This document shows positions 9,420-19,503 of a stretch of 20,234 bases of DNA, in pieces. Each line of letters starts with the position of its first letter. Positions within the stretch are counted from its first letter, which is position 1. The translations under genes and the position numbers were made by a program. Origin of the DNA: Euplotes aediculatus. Its lineage: Eukaryota > Ciliophora > Spirotrichea > Euplotida > Euplotidae. Under the pieces are notes generated by a model. The model saw nothing but the letters and a program-made list of their open reading frames with translations. It ran no database searches and was not told where the DNA came from. The DNA lies in contig JAQGFW010003964.1 of NCBI GenBank assembly GCA_030463445.1, forward strand, positions 1 to 20,234. Reading direction: 5' to 3'.

Positions 9420-9560
9420 TTAAACTCGATCTTCAAGTGCTGATTTAATCAAATTTTCGGATGGCCGCTCAGATAAAAATGAGAAATCGAGAACAATTGT
9501 GGGAATGTTCACGTCTGTCTCTTCTCTTAAACACCAGGGAAGGGGTACAGACGTGATCAT
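9420..9560 (-). CDS. 46-residue ORF or exon, unknown product
   Basis: ATG (9560-9558) to TAA (9422-9420), preceded by an AACAGTTAG acceptor-like site. It reads 'MITSVPLPWCLREETDVNIP', then 'TIVLDFSFLSERPSENLI' and 'KSALEDRV'. No TGA is used. The G+C content is far above the surroundings and the amino-acid mix is balanced, which argues for real coding. It contains a perfect 10-bp inverted repeat (9509-9518 / 9547-9556). It may be an internal exon of the minus-strand gene or a small gene; no family recognised. Confidence 0.4.
   Translation of the reverse strand: MITSVPLPWCLREETDVNIPTIVLDFSFLSERPSENLIKSALEDRV
9509..9556. repeat. 10-bp inverted repeat in ORF
   Basis: TCACGTCTGT (9509-9518) and ACAGACGTGA (9547-9556) are perfect reverse complements around a 28-base loop. 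It lies wholly within the 46-residue minus-strand ORF. Confidence 0.65.
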
Positions 9561-9603
9561 AGGCTAACTGTTATTGCTCTATTCAAAATAAATATGAGTT
9601 TGG

Positions 9604-9712
9604 CTTTTATCGATATCCTAGTTCATTTGGCTCCCAAGATTTAGTAGGCTGATAGTTGCCAATAAAAGACATATAGAAACAAAGTTATTATTAGATGCTG
9701 AACTAAGCTAAA
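9604..9712 (-). CDS. Exon-like island, two open frames
   Basis: After an ATATTTAG acceptor-like site one frame reads 'LSSASNNNFVSICLLLATIS' then 'LLNLGSQMN'; another, from ATG near 9672, reads 'MSFIGNYQPTKSWEPNEL'. Both end within 15 bases of each other. Higher G+C than the flanks. The frame cannot be chosen. Confidence 0.25.
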
Positions 9713-10295
9713 TATTATATATTTTACATAAAGGATATCAACTTATAATTTAACTATTTAGTCAAAAAATTTTATTCATTTCATTTAAAATCTGTAATTT
9801 CAGAACTAAGGTATTTTTATAGAATTAAATTTAGAAATAAATTTATGAGAATAGTGAACCAATTAACCTATGAAGTAGAATATTATTCGAACTAAGACTT
9901 GAATTGAAAATCAAAATCAGACATTATTTGGTATGATATACTTGAGTACAAAATAATCAAAATTAAATAACGGAAAAAATATCGCATACTTTGATAATGG
10001 TATTGAAAGAATCAAATTATCAAGGTATAAATATTTTTAGTTACAAAATTAGCAGTTCAATTAGAATTATTCTTTTTCTCTTGTTTTTTTACATTAAATA
10101 AAGAGCAATATAATTATTTAGCTATCATCTGAACGAATTTTTTGCAAATTAGAAAATAATAATCCAAGTCTATCATTAATTTATTTATTTAATTAAATAA
10201 TAATGAGCATCGATTTGATAATAAAGCATAAGTAAAAGCAATTTGGAATTTAGTAAATTATTTTATTAGTGATATTAAAATAAACTATTACTTAC
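9713..10295. other. A+T-rich gap after GTAAGT donor
   Basis: Begins on the minus strand with the donor of the exon 10296-10659 and holds no recognisable exon. It is an intron, an eliminated sequence or a spacer. Confidence 0.35.
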
Positions 10296-10659
10296 TTATA
10301 AAATTATTAATCAGTGCACCGTCAGTGACAACGAATGGAGTGTACTGATATCACTTCGATGTGTTGTAGTTTCCAGTCTCAAAGTCAAGCTTAATGAATC
10401 AGTTGAAGTTCAAGTTGCTTAGTGTTGCAACATAAACAAAGTCTTCGTCTTCACTGTAAGTGTACAGCATGTCCATTGTTGTTGTGCTGATTGTAAAATT
10501 AGCCTGCCAAATAGTATTCATATTTTCATCTGATTTCAAAACGAATGAGTGGAGATTATACATTGAATTTGAAGAATCTACATGAATTGTGTGTGCACTC
10601 GTCGAGGATGAAATTATACTCCTGCTTTTGGTTATTTCGAGCATGTGCGAAAACATAAA
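10296..10659 (-). CDS. Ectodomain exon, possible beta-propeller blades
   Basis: 364 nt, open throughout, from a CTTTATAG acceptor (10660-10661) to a GTAAGT donor (10295-10294), phase 0 in and phase 1 out. It reads 'MFSHMLEITKSRSIISSSTS', 'SDENMNTIWQANFTIS', 'DEDFVYVATLSNLNFNCFIK' and 'LDFETGNYNTSKCYQYTPF'. Two TGA codons are cysteine. The pattern aromatic-Ile-Lys-Leu-Asp-x-x-Thr-Gly-Asn recalls beta-propeller repeats, by resemblance only. A 29-nt GTATCC...TATAG intron (10660-10688) precedes it, with a possible small exon at 10689-10720 ('LKICVCINI'). Confidence 0.65.
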
Positions 10660-10692
10660 CTATAAAGATCACATTCAAAATTGGATACAATG

Positions 10693-10890
10693 TTAATGCA
10701 AACGCAGATCTTCAAAGCTTCTATTTACTTTGTAGCAAAAAATATAATTATCAATTTGGCTCTTAGAGAAAACAATAAAACAACAGTTTTTGGTTTGTTT
10801 AGCAAAGTGTTTTAGTACTTCAAAAAATAGGGATTTAAGTCGATACAACTCAGCCATCAAGGAGGTTTTATTTGATATCATATCCTTCAA
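10693..10890 (-). CDS. Open frame upstream of the ectodomain exon, doubtful
   Basis: A 65-codon frame with no TGA: 'TSLMAELYRLKSLFFEVLKH' ... 'KVNRSFEDLRLH'. It extends upstream to about 10958 through two TGA codons. It overlaps, in another frame, the small exon proposed at 10689-10720. Length alone is within chance for this base composition; the residue mix is plausible. Confidence 0.25.
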   Translation of the reverse strand: MKDMISNKTSLMAELYRLKSLFFEVLKHFAKQTKNCCFIVFSKSQIDNYIFCYKVNRSFEDLRLH

Positions 10891-10953
10891 AACTACTAAT
10901 ACAACAGTCAGGTAGACTCATCAAAGTTTATTATTGTGTCGATGTGAGAAAAA

Positions 10954-10971
10954 CGATTATACCTATAATCG
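10954..10971. repeat. 8-bp palindrome
   Basis: CGATTATA-CC-TATAATCG: perfect 8-bp arms with a two-base spacer, upstream (minus sense) of the frame ending at 10693. Could be a protein site; function unknown. Confidence 0.5.
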
Positions 10972-11131
10972 GAAATAGATGTGTAAAGAAAGACTGACAT
11001 TACAGATTATAAAAATCTCCTCTATGTTTCAAATCAACTCTGGTTTCTTTATAAATTTAATCTAAAAAAGATAAGTAATAGTATCTTATTTATTTTAAAA
11101 GCAAATTTAAAACTCATTGTTTCTCAAATAT

Positions 11132-11290
11132 TTAATAAATAAGAATATTTTCTGTGATATGGAAGTTTGTGAGCAACACCTCGGCATAGGCAAATGCATG
11201 CCAAATATAGTTTCAAATTTTAACATTAAAATACCAATAAAAATTTGAGAAATCTCTATCTGCTTTGGTTCAAAATAAAGAGATGTTCAT
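11132..11290 (-). CDS. Small ORF, 52 residues, or exon
   Basis: ATG (11290-11288) to TAA (11132-11134) with two TGA codons: 'MNISLFCTKADRDFSNFYWY', 'FNVKICNYIWHAFAYAEV', 'LLTNFHITENILIY'. A second frame over the same island, ending at 11107-11109, is also open ('FEPKQIEISQIFIGILMLKF'). Higher G+C at 11160-11215. Product unknown. Confidence 0.3.
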
Positions 11291-12852
11291 TTAAGAAGAT
11301 TTATATCTGCATTTATTAATTTGTCTTTTAATAAATGGAAGATTAAATTTTCTGATAATAAAAAACAAAAGATGAGAAATGGAAAACATAAAATAAAACT
11401 AATAGAAATAATATTATCAGACTATATAAATAAAAAGAAGAAATAAAAGACTTAAAAACTTAATAAGAAAGCAAGATAAAGTATAATGATCTTGAAAAAG
11501 AGACAGAACTACTTAAAGGTTAAATATTAATTAATAAGAAGACATTTCAAATGAATTTTATTTTTAGGAAAATCTTTTTTATAACTATAATTTTTTATTC
11601 GGCAAGTTGCTAGTTATAGTCGATCATTTTATAGTCAAATAATTAATCTCCTAATCTCATACTGAACATAATCTGGATTAAAAAGGATCAAGACTCATTC
11701 CAAAAGAAACTAAACTTATAAGCTTCTAAATGATAAATCAAGTTAGACTTGTCCATTTTGGTATGAGGATAACTCTTTTCAGATCAGATCAGTTTGATAG
11801 TTGGAGAATTTCAACATGAATTATTAAAACTGTTTAAACCTGAACTGAAAATTCAAGACTCAAGACTAATGGAATGAAATCAAATTCATCAGTATAAATT
11901 TATATTATTTATTTTTTTAGAGAAAAAATGTTTGTCAACTAAAAATAAATAAAGTAATTAATGAAAATAAGAATCTCAAAGAATAAATTTGATTTGGAGC
12001 TAATTTATTACTTATACATTAAATATCTTCATTATTTTAATTTATGTAAATATAAATAATTTTAATTTTTTATAAAACCTTTTTTATACAATTTTTGTTA
12101 TAAATTTATAAAACATGCACAATTCAAATAGGTCTAACTTTAAATTATTCTCGTTGATATAGAATTGTTATCAATATTTTTTCCTTAATAAAATAACAAA
12201 TAATTTTGGCTGTACAATACTAAGAAAATTAAGCAGTTTAATTCTAATTTATTTGCTTTCAAAAGCTTTAACTTATTTTAAACATTTTAAATTTTGATAT
12301 TATAGCATATTTGCTTTTAGTTAGAAAAAGTAAAATTAGATAAAACTTTTGTTAAACTTTAATATAAACAATCTTAATTTCGAATATCAATCTATATTTA
12401 AGATTATATGATAGAGAAAATATAAATAAAGTTTAATTAAAAAATCCTAATATTTCACAATCTGAAGAATTTAAAAAATAAATCTAATTAAACAGTTCAA
12501 CTGACATATATAAATAGTGCAAGCTGCCAAATAGATTTTATTAAGTATATGAAGATTATAATCTACAGTGATTTCAATATCATATGAAATATTTAGAGTA
12601 AAAATTAAAATAATCTTGGCTCTAATCCTTGTAAACTAAATGTTAAAGTAAACCATAGTCATTAATTTTATAGTTAGATCAGTTTTAGTTTAACCTAAAT
12701 ATAGCCCCTTCCTATTGATATTCTTGTATGCAAGCTGCAATAATTCTCGTAATTTACAAATGAAATTTTAAGCAGCTCATAAGAAGAAATCAAAAAATTA
12801 AGAGTTTAAATTTACAAGAGACTTGACTAAAAATAATTTATAGCAAATTAAC
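11291..12852. other. A+T-rich gap with one island
   Basis: Mostly A/T-rich DNA. One island, 11743-11817, is open on the minus strand from an ATG: 'MLKFSNYQTDLICKELSSYQ' then 'NGQV'. Part of it (CATACCAAAA) recurs at 4.3 kb. 12600-12760 has slightly higher G+C but no convincing frame. Confidence 0.3.
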
Positions 12853-12928
12853 TGTTAAGCAGTAGTCCTGCTTTTATTCAAATATAAATAGCAAACGAGG
12901 CCAAACTTGCTTGCTTTATCTTTTGAAG
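12853..12928 (-). CDS. Exon candidate following 12986-13057
   Basis: After a TTATCAG acceptor (12929-12930) the phase-0 frame reads 'LQKIKQASLASFAIYICIKA' then 'GLLLN', with one TGA as cysteine, ending at a GTTAAT donor. Another frame of the same stretch, 'SASKDKASKFGLVCYLYLNK', is also open. Confidence 0.35.
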
Positions 12929-12985
12929 CTGATAAGAACAAGAACGGAAAAATTTTAATATATAATTTTATACGTCATTTCTTAC

Positions 12986-13057
12986 CAAATTTTCATTATA
13001 AACAGTGGTATTTTGAACTAAGTAATATGATTTAACCTGCGATCCATCTGTGTATAT
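12986..13057 (-). CDS. Exon candidate, ectodomain strand repeat
   Basis: 24 codons between a TACTATAG acceptor (13058-13059) and a GTAAGA donor (12985-12984): 'IYTDGSQVKSYYLVQNTTVY' then 'NENL'. It has an N-T-T sequon and an alternating strand pattern like the exon at 10.3-10.66 kb. Phase 0 at both ends. Confidence 0.5.
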
Positions 13058-13686
13058 CTATAGTAAATTAATGCTGATGTTGGCAATACAAATTATATTC
13101 AATCAGGGATGAAATCAATTATAATTACTTTGTATAACATGTTCAAGATTTTTAATTAAAAAATATTACTCTTTCCGATAAAAATATAAATAGAGCTATT
13201 GAAGATTGTTATTTTTATTTAACAAAATTTAAATATTTAGGAATTAATTGCAATGAATATAAGTTTTTTCTAAATTAATCTTATCAACTAAAAATAACTC
13301 AATTATTTGATATTTTAAATATTATATGTTCAGTTAATAATATAATGTTATATATATTAAGCTAGAACAATTTAAAACCATTCAAATTTTAATTTAAGTA
13401 AAGTTATAAAATAACCCTGTAATTCATACCTTTGTTAGTATAAAAGCATTTGTATATTTACTCTCTCATGTATTAAGTCTGAAAATCATTCCGTAATTAA
13501 TGCTATATTTAAATCAATAAATCTTATGTTTTCTTTTTCAAACTTGAATAAAATTTGATATTTTATTGATTGAGATGTCAATTGATTTAAAATATCATTT
13601 TCCTATTTATTTAGAATTAAAAGGTTAAAATAGTTGATTTGGAAAAATACTAAATCTTAGACAGTTAAGTGCGACAATTCAGAACA

Positions 13687-13854
13687 CTATTTTGATTCTA
13701 TTAAAGCGAGACAGTATAAAGCTTTTGTAACATAAAAACAATCAAATAAATCTTTGTTTTTCAATCTTGTTTGGCCACAGCATAAATAGCAAAATTCTTC
13801 ATAAAATCGATTTATAGTTTTGACTTGTGTTGGGTAGAAATTTGCTTCATGCAT
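13687..13854 (-). CDS. Small ORF, 55 residues, or exon
   Basis: ATG (13854-13852) to TAG (13687-13689), no TGA used: 'MHEANFYPTQVKTINRFYEE', 'FCYLCCGQTRLKNKDLFDCF', 'YVTKALYCLALIESK'. It ends in AAA-TAG, the context in which Euplotes ribosomes are known to shift +1; a shift would add only a few residues. Cysteine-rich. It lies 30 bases downstream of the exon at 13885-13962. No family recognised. Confidence 0.4.
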   Translation of the reverse strand: MHEANFYPTQVKTINRFYEEFCYLCCGQTRLKNKDLFDCFYVTKALYCLALIESK

Positions 13855-13884
13855 ATTGTAGTTGTTTATAATAGTTTAATACAC

Positions 13885-13962
13885 TCAGGCTGGTTCGACT
13901 GGCTTAGTTAAGGTTTGAACCTTTAATGCTACTGCAATTCTAATTTCAAAATAAATATAGTC
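13885..13962 (-). CDS. Exon candidate, ectodomain strand repeat
   Basis: 26 codons from a TTTATTCAG acceptor (13963-13964) to a GTGTAT donor (13884-13883): 'DYIYFEIRIAVALKVQTLTK' then 'PVEPAC', the last codon TGA. G+C clearly above the flanks. A small palindrome AAGGTTTGAACCTT falls inside it. Confidence 0.5.
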   Translation of the reverse strand, partial: DYIYFEIRIAVALKVQTLTKPVEPA

Positions 13963-14161
13963 CTGAATAAATCAAATTCATTTTATTTTGTCAAATCTTT
14001 TATGCCTCACCAATCTCTAATCTGAAAGTAATCTCAAATAATTTATTATGCAGGGAATAATTAATTTGATTTAAAAATTAATTTTATTTATTTTTGAAAA
14101 ATAAGAGAGCTATTTTAATCAAAAATATCAGAGTTATAATATTTTTATTAATTTTTCTAAA

Positions 14162-14288
14162 TGGTCTGATAAATCTTCTTTTTAAACTTTAATAAATGCG
14201 AAATGCAAAAAGAGGGAGAACTTGAAGCACTTGCAAATCAATATTCCTTGAAATACTAATACAGATTGGAGTTTTTACTTACAGGCAT
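14162..14288 (-). CDS. Small two-exon candidate
   Basis: ATG-CCT, then a canonical 27-nt intron (GTAAGT...TTAG, 14257-14283), then in phase 'YFKEYCFASASSSPSFCISH' and 'LLKFKKKIYQTI' to TAG. A plus-strand frame ('MQKEGELEALANQYSLKY') is open over the same island, so the strand is not certain. Confidence 0.3.
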
Positions 14289-15513
14289 TTAAGTTAAGAA
14301 ATCAAAATAAAAGTCTTTTGGAAATTACCACAGATTTTAAATTTTATTGAAATACTTTTTATCTAAATTTATTTATCTTATTCTGTATTCTATTTCTTTT
14401 AACGAATTATGAACAAAAGTTTTAAATTATGAAATAGACATGAAACAAAATAAAAGTTACTTACAATAATTTATGAAGATTTAGTAATAAAATAGTTTTT
14501 TGAGTTTTCACTCTATCTAAATAAAAGAGTTGCACTAGGAACGAAAGCTTTAATTTTATTCATTATGTTTCTCATATAAATTAATTTGTAAAGCTTTTAT
14601 TTTTAAATTGAGTTTGATAAAAATGTTCTCGGTGACATACGAAAGTTATCTCACTTCAATTTTAAAGTGCATATTTTACTGAATACTTAAGAATAACTCG
14701 CTGAGCTATTTGTCTTGCTATTTATTATAATGATAAAATCTGATTGACTAAATGCTCAGTTTTATTTCTATACAAAGAAAAACGCATTTTAGCATAATAA
14801 AACTATTTATATGAATTGTAATCAAAACAATAATCAAAAGGAAAATACACTGATAAGAGAAATTAAAGACTAAAAAAATTTATTTGTGCTTAAATATCTT
14901 TTGAACATTTTTGAACTAAAAAGTATTACATCGATAATTGGATTAATTAAACTAAGAATTTTAATGTTTTAGTTTAAAAAATCATTGTAAATAAATAAAT
15001 GAATCACTTATTTCAAAGCAGCATAATACAATATTAGTTCTTGTTTGATTATGAATTTTACATCTAAACATAGCTTATTAAATTTTAACAGATCTAATGA
15101 AAACAAGAAATTTATACATTCAAATTATGTGTTCAAATGATAAGATCTAGACACGGATTACTATTTTGATCAGTTTTTGAGAGTAACAACTCAAAAATAT
15201 TGACTTTTTATCATTCTAAAAAGATTTGAGGGTTTTATATATCAAAAATAATAAATGATTATGTTTGAGCATGGAGTTAATTTAAAAATAAATGTCTTAT
15301 GCTTCGCTGATAATATAGTAGATTTGTGACTAAATGTTCAGTTGTTTTTATTTAAAATAATAATTATTTAGAAAGAAAGTAAATAATAAATTTGTATTAC
15401 AATTAACAGTTTAACTTGCACAAGAAATTTTTGGAAAATAATTTAAAATAAAAATCACGATATAAAGACATTATGAGCCATTTCAATATTTAATTTAATA
15501 ATTGAGTACTTAC
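14289..15513. other. A+T-rich gap
   Basis: Starts on the minus strand with the GTAAGTACTC donor of the exon 15514-15564. No exon with good splice sites was found. 14620-14720 has higher G+C and a plus-strand frame ('MFSVTYESYLTSILKCIFYC'), which I do not trust. Confidence 0.3.
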
Positions 15514-15772
15514 TAAGTATACCAAATTGAGTTTCATGGATTTTCATATTCTGCATATAAAATCCTAGAAAAATAAGTTAGAATTAATACATCTTTATCC
15601 AGATAACTTCTGCCTGAGATCCAACTCTCACTATTCAAAAGAATTAGATCAAGCTAATAACAACTTACTGATCGGATAGTTTCCAAGAAAATCTTCAGCC
15701 ACAATAATAGCATTGTCATCCTCGATTGGGAATGAGTTCCAGTAAAATATACTATTTCTGCATCATTTTAGT
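15514..15772 (-). CDS. Three-exon chain of surface protein
   Basis: Exons 15772-15669, 15630-15591 and 15564-15514, split by 38-nt and 26-nt GT-AG introns; both joins keep phase. It encodes 'RNSIFYWNSFPIEDDNAIIV', 'AEDFLGNYPIMRVGSQAEVI', 'WIKMILYAEYENPCNSIWYT', with two TGA codons as cysteine. It ends in phase 2 at a GTAAGTACTC donor. The alternating hydrophobic pattern is like the other ectodomain exons; no family is recognised. Confidence 0.7.
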
Positions 15773-15904
15773 CTAAATGCAAATTAAAATATAGCTTGAA
15801 TGAAGACTTCAGTCGCAAAGTATATAAAATAATAATTTGTAATAATTAAAAAAAACAATCAAAATTTTTCTTTTAATAACTATCTGAATATCATCATATA
15901 TTAC

Positions 15905-15989
15905 ATATAGCTTTGCCACTTGACGTTAGGTAAATAATCGTAATAACTAGCACTTACGTTTTGAGTTTCATTTTCATTCGTTGTAAAGT
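15905..15989 (-). CDS. Ectodomain exon upstream of the chain
   Basis: 85 nt after a TTGTTTAG acceptor (15990-15991): 'DFTTNENETQNVSASYYDYL' then 'PNVKWQSYM', ending at a GTAATA donor in phase 2, which fits the exon starting at 15772. Two sequons (NET, NVS). An internal GTAAGT at 15957-15952 could be used instead, giving a 32-nt exon. The 132-nt intron after it holds an in-frame open piece, 'YFATEVFIQAIF', that may be a further exon. Confidence 0.5.
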
Positions 15990-15991
15990 CT

Positions 15992-16480
15992 AAACAAATA
16001 ATGTTCAAAAGTATAAAAACAATCAAAAATCGATTTTTATTTTAAGAGCTAACATTAAAATGGTTTTGTTTTTTTTAGTAAAACTTTAATTTTGACTTTA
16101 AAATAATAAAGTACATATATTTTGTAATAATTTTAGGCACCAAGAGCAAAGATTGCATTCTAAACTTAAAGGTTGTTGCAAATTGATTAAAAAATCTGCT
16201 TTTTCTCCTTATTATTCGATAGAAAGTATTCATTTTAATTAGAATGTATTATTTGTAATGTTGGAATGCCCAGTCAAAATTTTTTTTTTTAAAATAAAAT
16301 GAATTAAAATAAATATTAAAATCTTATTGGCTGTGAAATAATTCATGCTTTTAATATTTTTGCTAACAAAGCCAATTTTGCAATTTAAATGATAATAATA
16401 GCTTTTCCTGACTTATTACTGAAACTCCTGATGAATAAATGATTTTTATAAAATTATTAGCGTTTTTTAGATTCATTTAC
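15992..16480. other. A+T-rich intron-like stretch
   Basis: Bounded on the minus strand by the GTAAATG donor at 16480 and the TTTAG acceptor at 15990. A possible small exon lies at about 16362-16425 ('VSVISQEKLLLSFKLQNWLC'), out of phase with the upstream exon as read. Confidence 0.3.
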
Positions 16481-16633
16481 CAATTTTTGAGAAGTTGCTG
16501 CTATAGACTGTTGGAAACAAATTATTATTTGCAAGTTGAAGCCTTTGCAATCATCTTTTGGCATCAAATTCACAGGCATATCGTTACAACGAATAGCCAA
16601 GTTGCATTTTTCAAAAATTTGAAGTTCTTCGTA
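16481..16633 (-). CDS. Cysteine-containing ectodomain exon
   Basis: Minus-strand frame 'ELQIFEKCNLAIRCNDMPVN' then 'LMPKDDCKGFNLQIIICFQQ' and 'SIAATSQKL', ending at a GTAAATG donor. No TGA is needed. An acceptor at 16627-16628 gives 146 nt; the frame is open to 16633. A 72-codon plus-strand ORF over the same bases is its shadow. No family recognised. Confidence 0.5.
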
Positions 16634-18203
16634 TATTTAAGTCCTGAATCGCTATAAGGTTAAGTTATTTAAATCTGACTGAAATGAATTAAAACACATA
16701 AATAAATTAATTTGAAAAGTTTATATATTATATTTCATCTCTTTTTTATGTAGATTCTTCAACTATTTTTGAGCATATTTGATTAGAGATGATTAAGTGA
16801 AAACTAAAATTAGAAATGGCAAAAAATTCTTTTTTAAATAATTATTCCATATATAATTACTTCTAATTAGCTTCAGCCAGTTTATAAATTCTATCTTAAA
16901 GCAAGAAATTGGATTCTAGCAATTAATCTTTAAAAATGCTGACAATTAAATAATTTTTTTAATTGAATAATTTCATTTACAATATTTTGCAAAAGTAATC
17001 TAGAAATACACTAGATCAAGATCATAAATTAATATCGTGAATAAAATTATTTTATTAATCAAAATACCAATTATAGAGGTAATAACATTGAGACTTGCTT
17101 TATCTGGAAGAGATGTCCTTTGGTTAATTCTGAGAAGAAGAAAAAACTATTTTGGCAATTGAAATAATAAGTATTTTAAATTAGTTTAATAGTTCTAATA
17201 TTCGAAACAAAATCAGTTAAGCTCTTTGCTCCTGATAAAATTACTAAAAAATCAAAAATATGTATTTTCACTTGATTGCTAAAATAAATTACAGCTAAAT
17301 TAAAAACTTATTAAAGTTATATGCAGTTTCTCATTTAGCTATATTTTATGAGATAGCTTAATTTTTTTAATTAATACCAAAATACATCGTTTTCGTTATT
17401 CATTTGAATTTATAACCAATACTATATAACATGCAAATATTAAAAGAAAAAAATAGGAAAAATGGACATTAAAATCTAAAAGTAATTTTAAACTTAAATA
17501 GATTGATAGATTCAATTATTAATTTGAATTCAATGATAATTTAAATCATTAAAAATTATTGTTTACAATAAAAAATGAATTGAACATATTATAAATATTA
17601 GTTTCTTATTAATAAAGTTTCCATTTGATAGTCATTTTACTGAATCAATACTTTAATCTATTTCAATCTTTATTTAGCTGATGATAAGCTTTAGAGCATT
17701 TATTATTGTCAATTTTTAAATAAAATCTTATTCTGTCAAATATCATATTTTCAAATTTTGATTTACGAGTTATACTTTAAACTTCAGAGTGAAATAAGCA
17801 TCAACATTTTTTTACATAAATTTTGTTTTTTAAGAATCCGGAAAATATAAAATTTGGAGTTTGAACAGAATCCTGATTGAAATCAATTCAAATATCCAAA
17901 TTTTTTCATCCTTCTTTAATCTCACCTCAAATCCTTGTCAAATCAGGATATAATGGAAATCTATTTTTTACTCCAAATACGATTAGTCTAATTAGAATAA
18001 TCAATTTATAAAACAAGATTGGAAACTCTAATTTTTAATAAATGATAGTCAATTTTCATCATTTTAAAGTTGAGCAAGGAAACAAAAATTCGAGATTTCA
18101 TTGATTTCAGTCATAATTCATTGCATCTCATTTCAGAATTTCGATAATTTGATAAACAAGCTCTCTGTTAACAAATATTGATATTAATTTTTCACTATAT
18201 TAT
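16634..18203. other. A+T-rich region with one likely exon
   Basis: Mostly A/T-rich. An island at 17068-17129 follows a CTTCTTCTCAG acceptor and reads 'NQRTSLPDKASLNVITSI' on the minus strand, ending at a GTATTT donor. Plus-strand frames there are also open ('ETCFIWKRCPLVNSEK'). Higher G+C at 17850-18180 gave no clear exon. Confidence 0.3.
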
Positions 18204-18290
18204 GATAGAATACTTCATGGCCTGATGCCTATAGACCATACTGAGAATAATACAGAAAATTTAATCTCTTTCAGGTCATTCAAAAATATA
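18204..18290 (-). CDS. Exon candidate
   Basis: Minus-strand frame 'FLNDLKEIKFSVLFSVWSIG' then 'IRPCSILS' to TAA, one TGA as cysteine. Higher G+C than the flanks; lies just downstream of the 18354-18476 exon candidate. Splice sites not fixed. Confidence 0.35.
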
Positions 18291-18353
18291 TGTATCTAAA
18301 ATCAATGATTTAAATTTTGTGATTAAAATCTCAAAATTTTCTTCATACAGGGA

Positions 18354-18476
18354 TTATGGAAATTTTATGAAAATAATCGTACCTAATCTATAACTACCCA
18401 ACCACCTCAATTTCATAAAAAATACCGTGTGTGTGCTATCTCGGCCATACCTGTATACGGAGCTTCTTACACCCTT
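18354..18476 (-). CDS. Exon candidate with GRD/VFFM motif
   Basis: 40 codons after a TTAATAG acceptor (18477-18478): 'KGVRSSVYRYGRDSTHTVFF' then 'MKLRWLGSYRLGTIIFIKFP', open to TAA 18354-18356. A GTACG donor at 18380 would end it earlier. No TGA. 'GRD-x4-VFFM' matches 'GRD-x5-VFFM' at 6.7 kb. Among the most G+C-rich stretches of the window. Confidence 0.5.
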   Translation of the reverse strand, partial: KGVRSSVYRYGRDSTHTVFFMKLRWLGSYRLGTIIFIKFP

Positions 18477-18718
18477 CTATTAATATTGAACCGCAATCAA
18501 ATATGACGACACATAAATTGAAATTAAAGGTCTCTCAACTCTCATGAAAGAAACAAACTTTCATCTATTTTCATTCCTATTTATTTCTCTCAATAAATCA
18601 ACTATCATATATTGTATAATCAGCTAAAAAGTGAATTTTGGAAAGGAAAATGATAATCCTGAAGTCTAAACAAATTTTCTTAAATTGCTTTTATATCATC
18701 CAGCATTTTTTATGAGTT

Positions 18719-18858
18719 TTAGAGTGAATCAGAATTATTTCAAAAACCGATATTTAACTTAGCATCCTCGCAAGCCAAAAGCACAATTACTCTTGATAGC
18801 GAAATACAATCTTTTGCATTCATTCTCATACGAATGCAGAGAGCATTTTCAAGCTGTC
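18719..18858 (-). CDS. Exon candidate
   Basis: After a GAATTAG acceptor (18859-18860): 'QLENALCIRMRMNAKDCISL' then 'SRVIVLLACEDAKLNIGF' to TAA. One TGA. Balanced residue use and raised G+C support coding. A GTTAAA donor near 18755 could end it earlier. Confidence 0.45.
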
Positions 18859-18860
18859 CT

Positions 18861-19503
18861 AATTCAAGTTTAAAACTAAATAAAAAGTTCTCAATTCAAA
18901 ATAGAGCGCATTCTTTTTATCCACGAATTTGCTATTTTATGTTCGATAGATTTGTGCAGTTATTTATTTCAAACAAATGCGAGTTTCTTTGAGAAATTTT
19001 CAAAGAAAATACTTGATTGGAATTCAAGTGAAATAAAAATAACTTAATAGTATTTGATAAATAAATATGCTAATATGTCTGCTTTTTAATTGGATTTACC
19101 ACTCAATTCAATTTAAAATTTTATTAGCAAGTATTCTTTTGCATATTTAAGAGTTGACTAATAAATTGTTAAATTGTAAAATACATCAAACAGAACATTT
19201 AGAATAGCAAAATGAAGTAGATACAGGGTTCGTTTATGCTCCATATAAGCATATACGAAAACAATTAAAATAAATATTCTGCCAATTTTTTACTAAAAAT
19301 AAAATTATAATTTTGAACATTTTTATATTGAAGGGATCTCGATGAAAATACTTGATAGATTTTACTTAAAACATAAAAAATAATGTTAATAAATAATTTT
19401 ATTATCATATAGTCTTAATTTATATGATTCTTTGCATCATAGATAAAATAATTTGACTAGGTAAATTCGATTGCAATTGTACAAAAGTGTATATTTTACT
19501 TAC
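18861..19503. other. Mixed A+T-rich stretch
   Basis: 18890-18985 carries a minus-strand frame 'HKSIEHKIANSWIKRMRSIL' without good splice sites. The rest is A/T-rich and shows nothing. Confidence 0.25.

Noticed and set aside
13890-13915. GGTTCGACT as a tRNA T-loop
   Set aside because: No acceptor or D-arm could be paired around it; the bases lie in a good minus-strand exon frame.
16439-16657. 72-codon plus-strand ORF
   Set aside because: The minus strand of the same bases reads as a better exon with a GTAAATG donor, so the plus-strand ORF is its shadow.
18446-18455. CGGCCATACC looks like the 5' part of a 5S rRNA
   Set aside because: Only ten bases agree; the following 5S bases are absent, and the stretch is better explained as a minus-strand exon with the GRD/VFFM motif.
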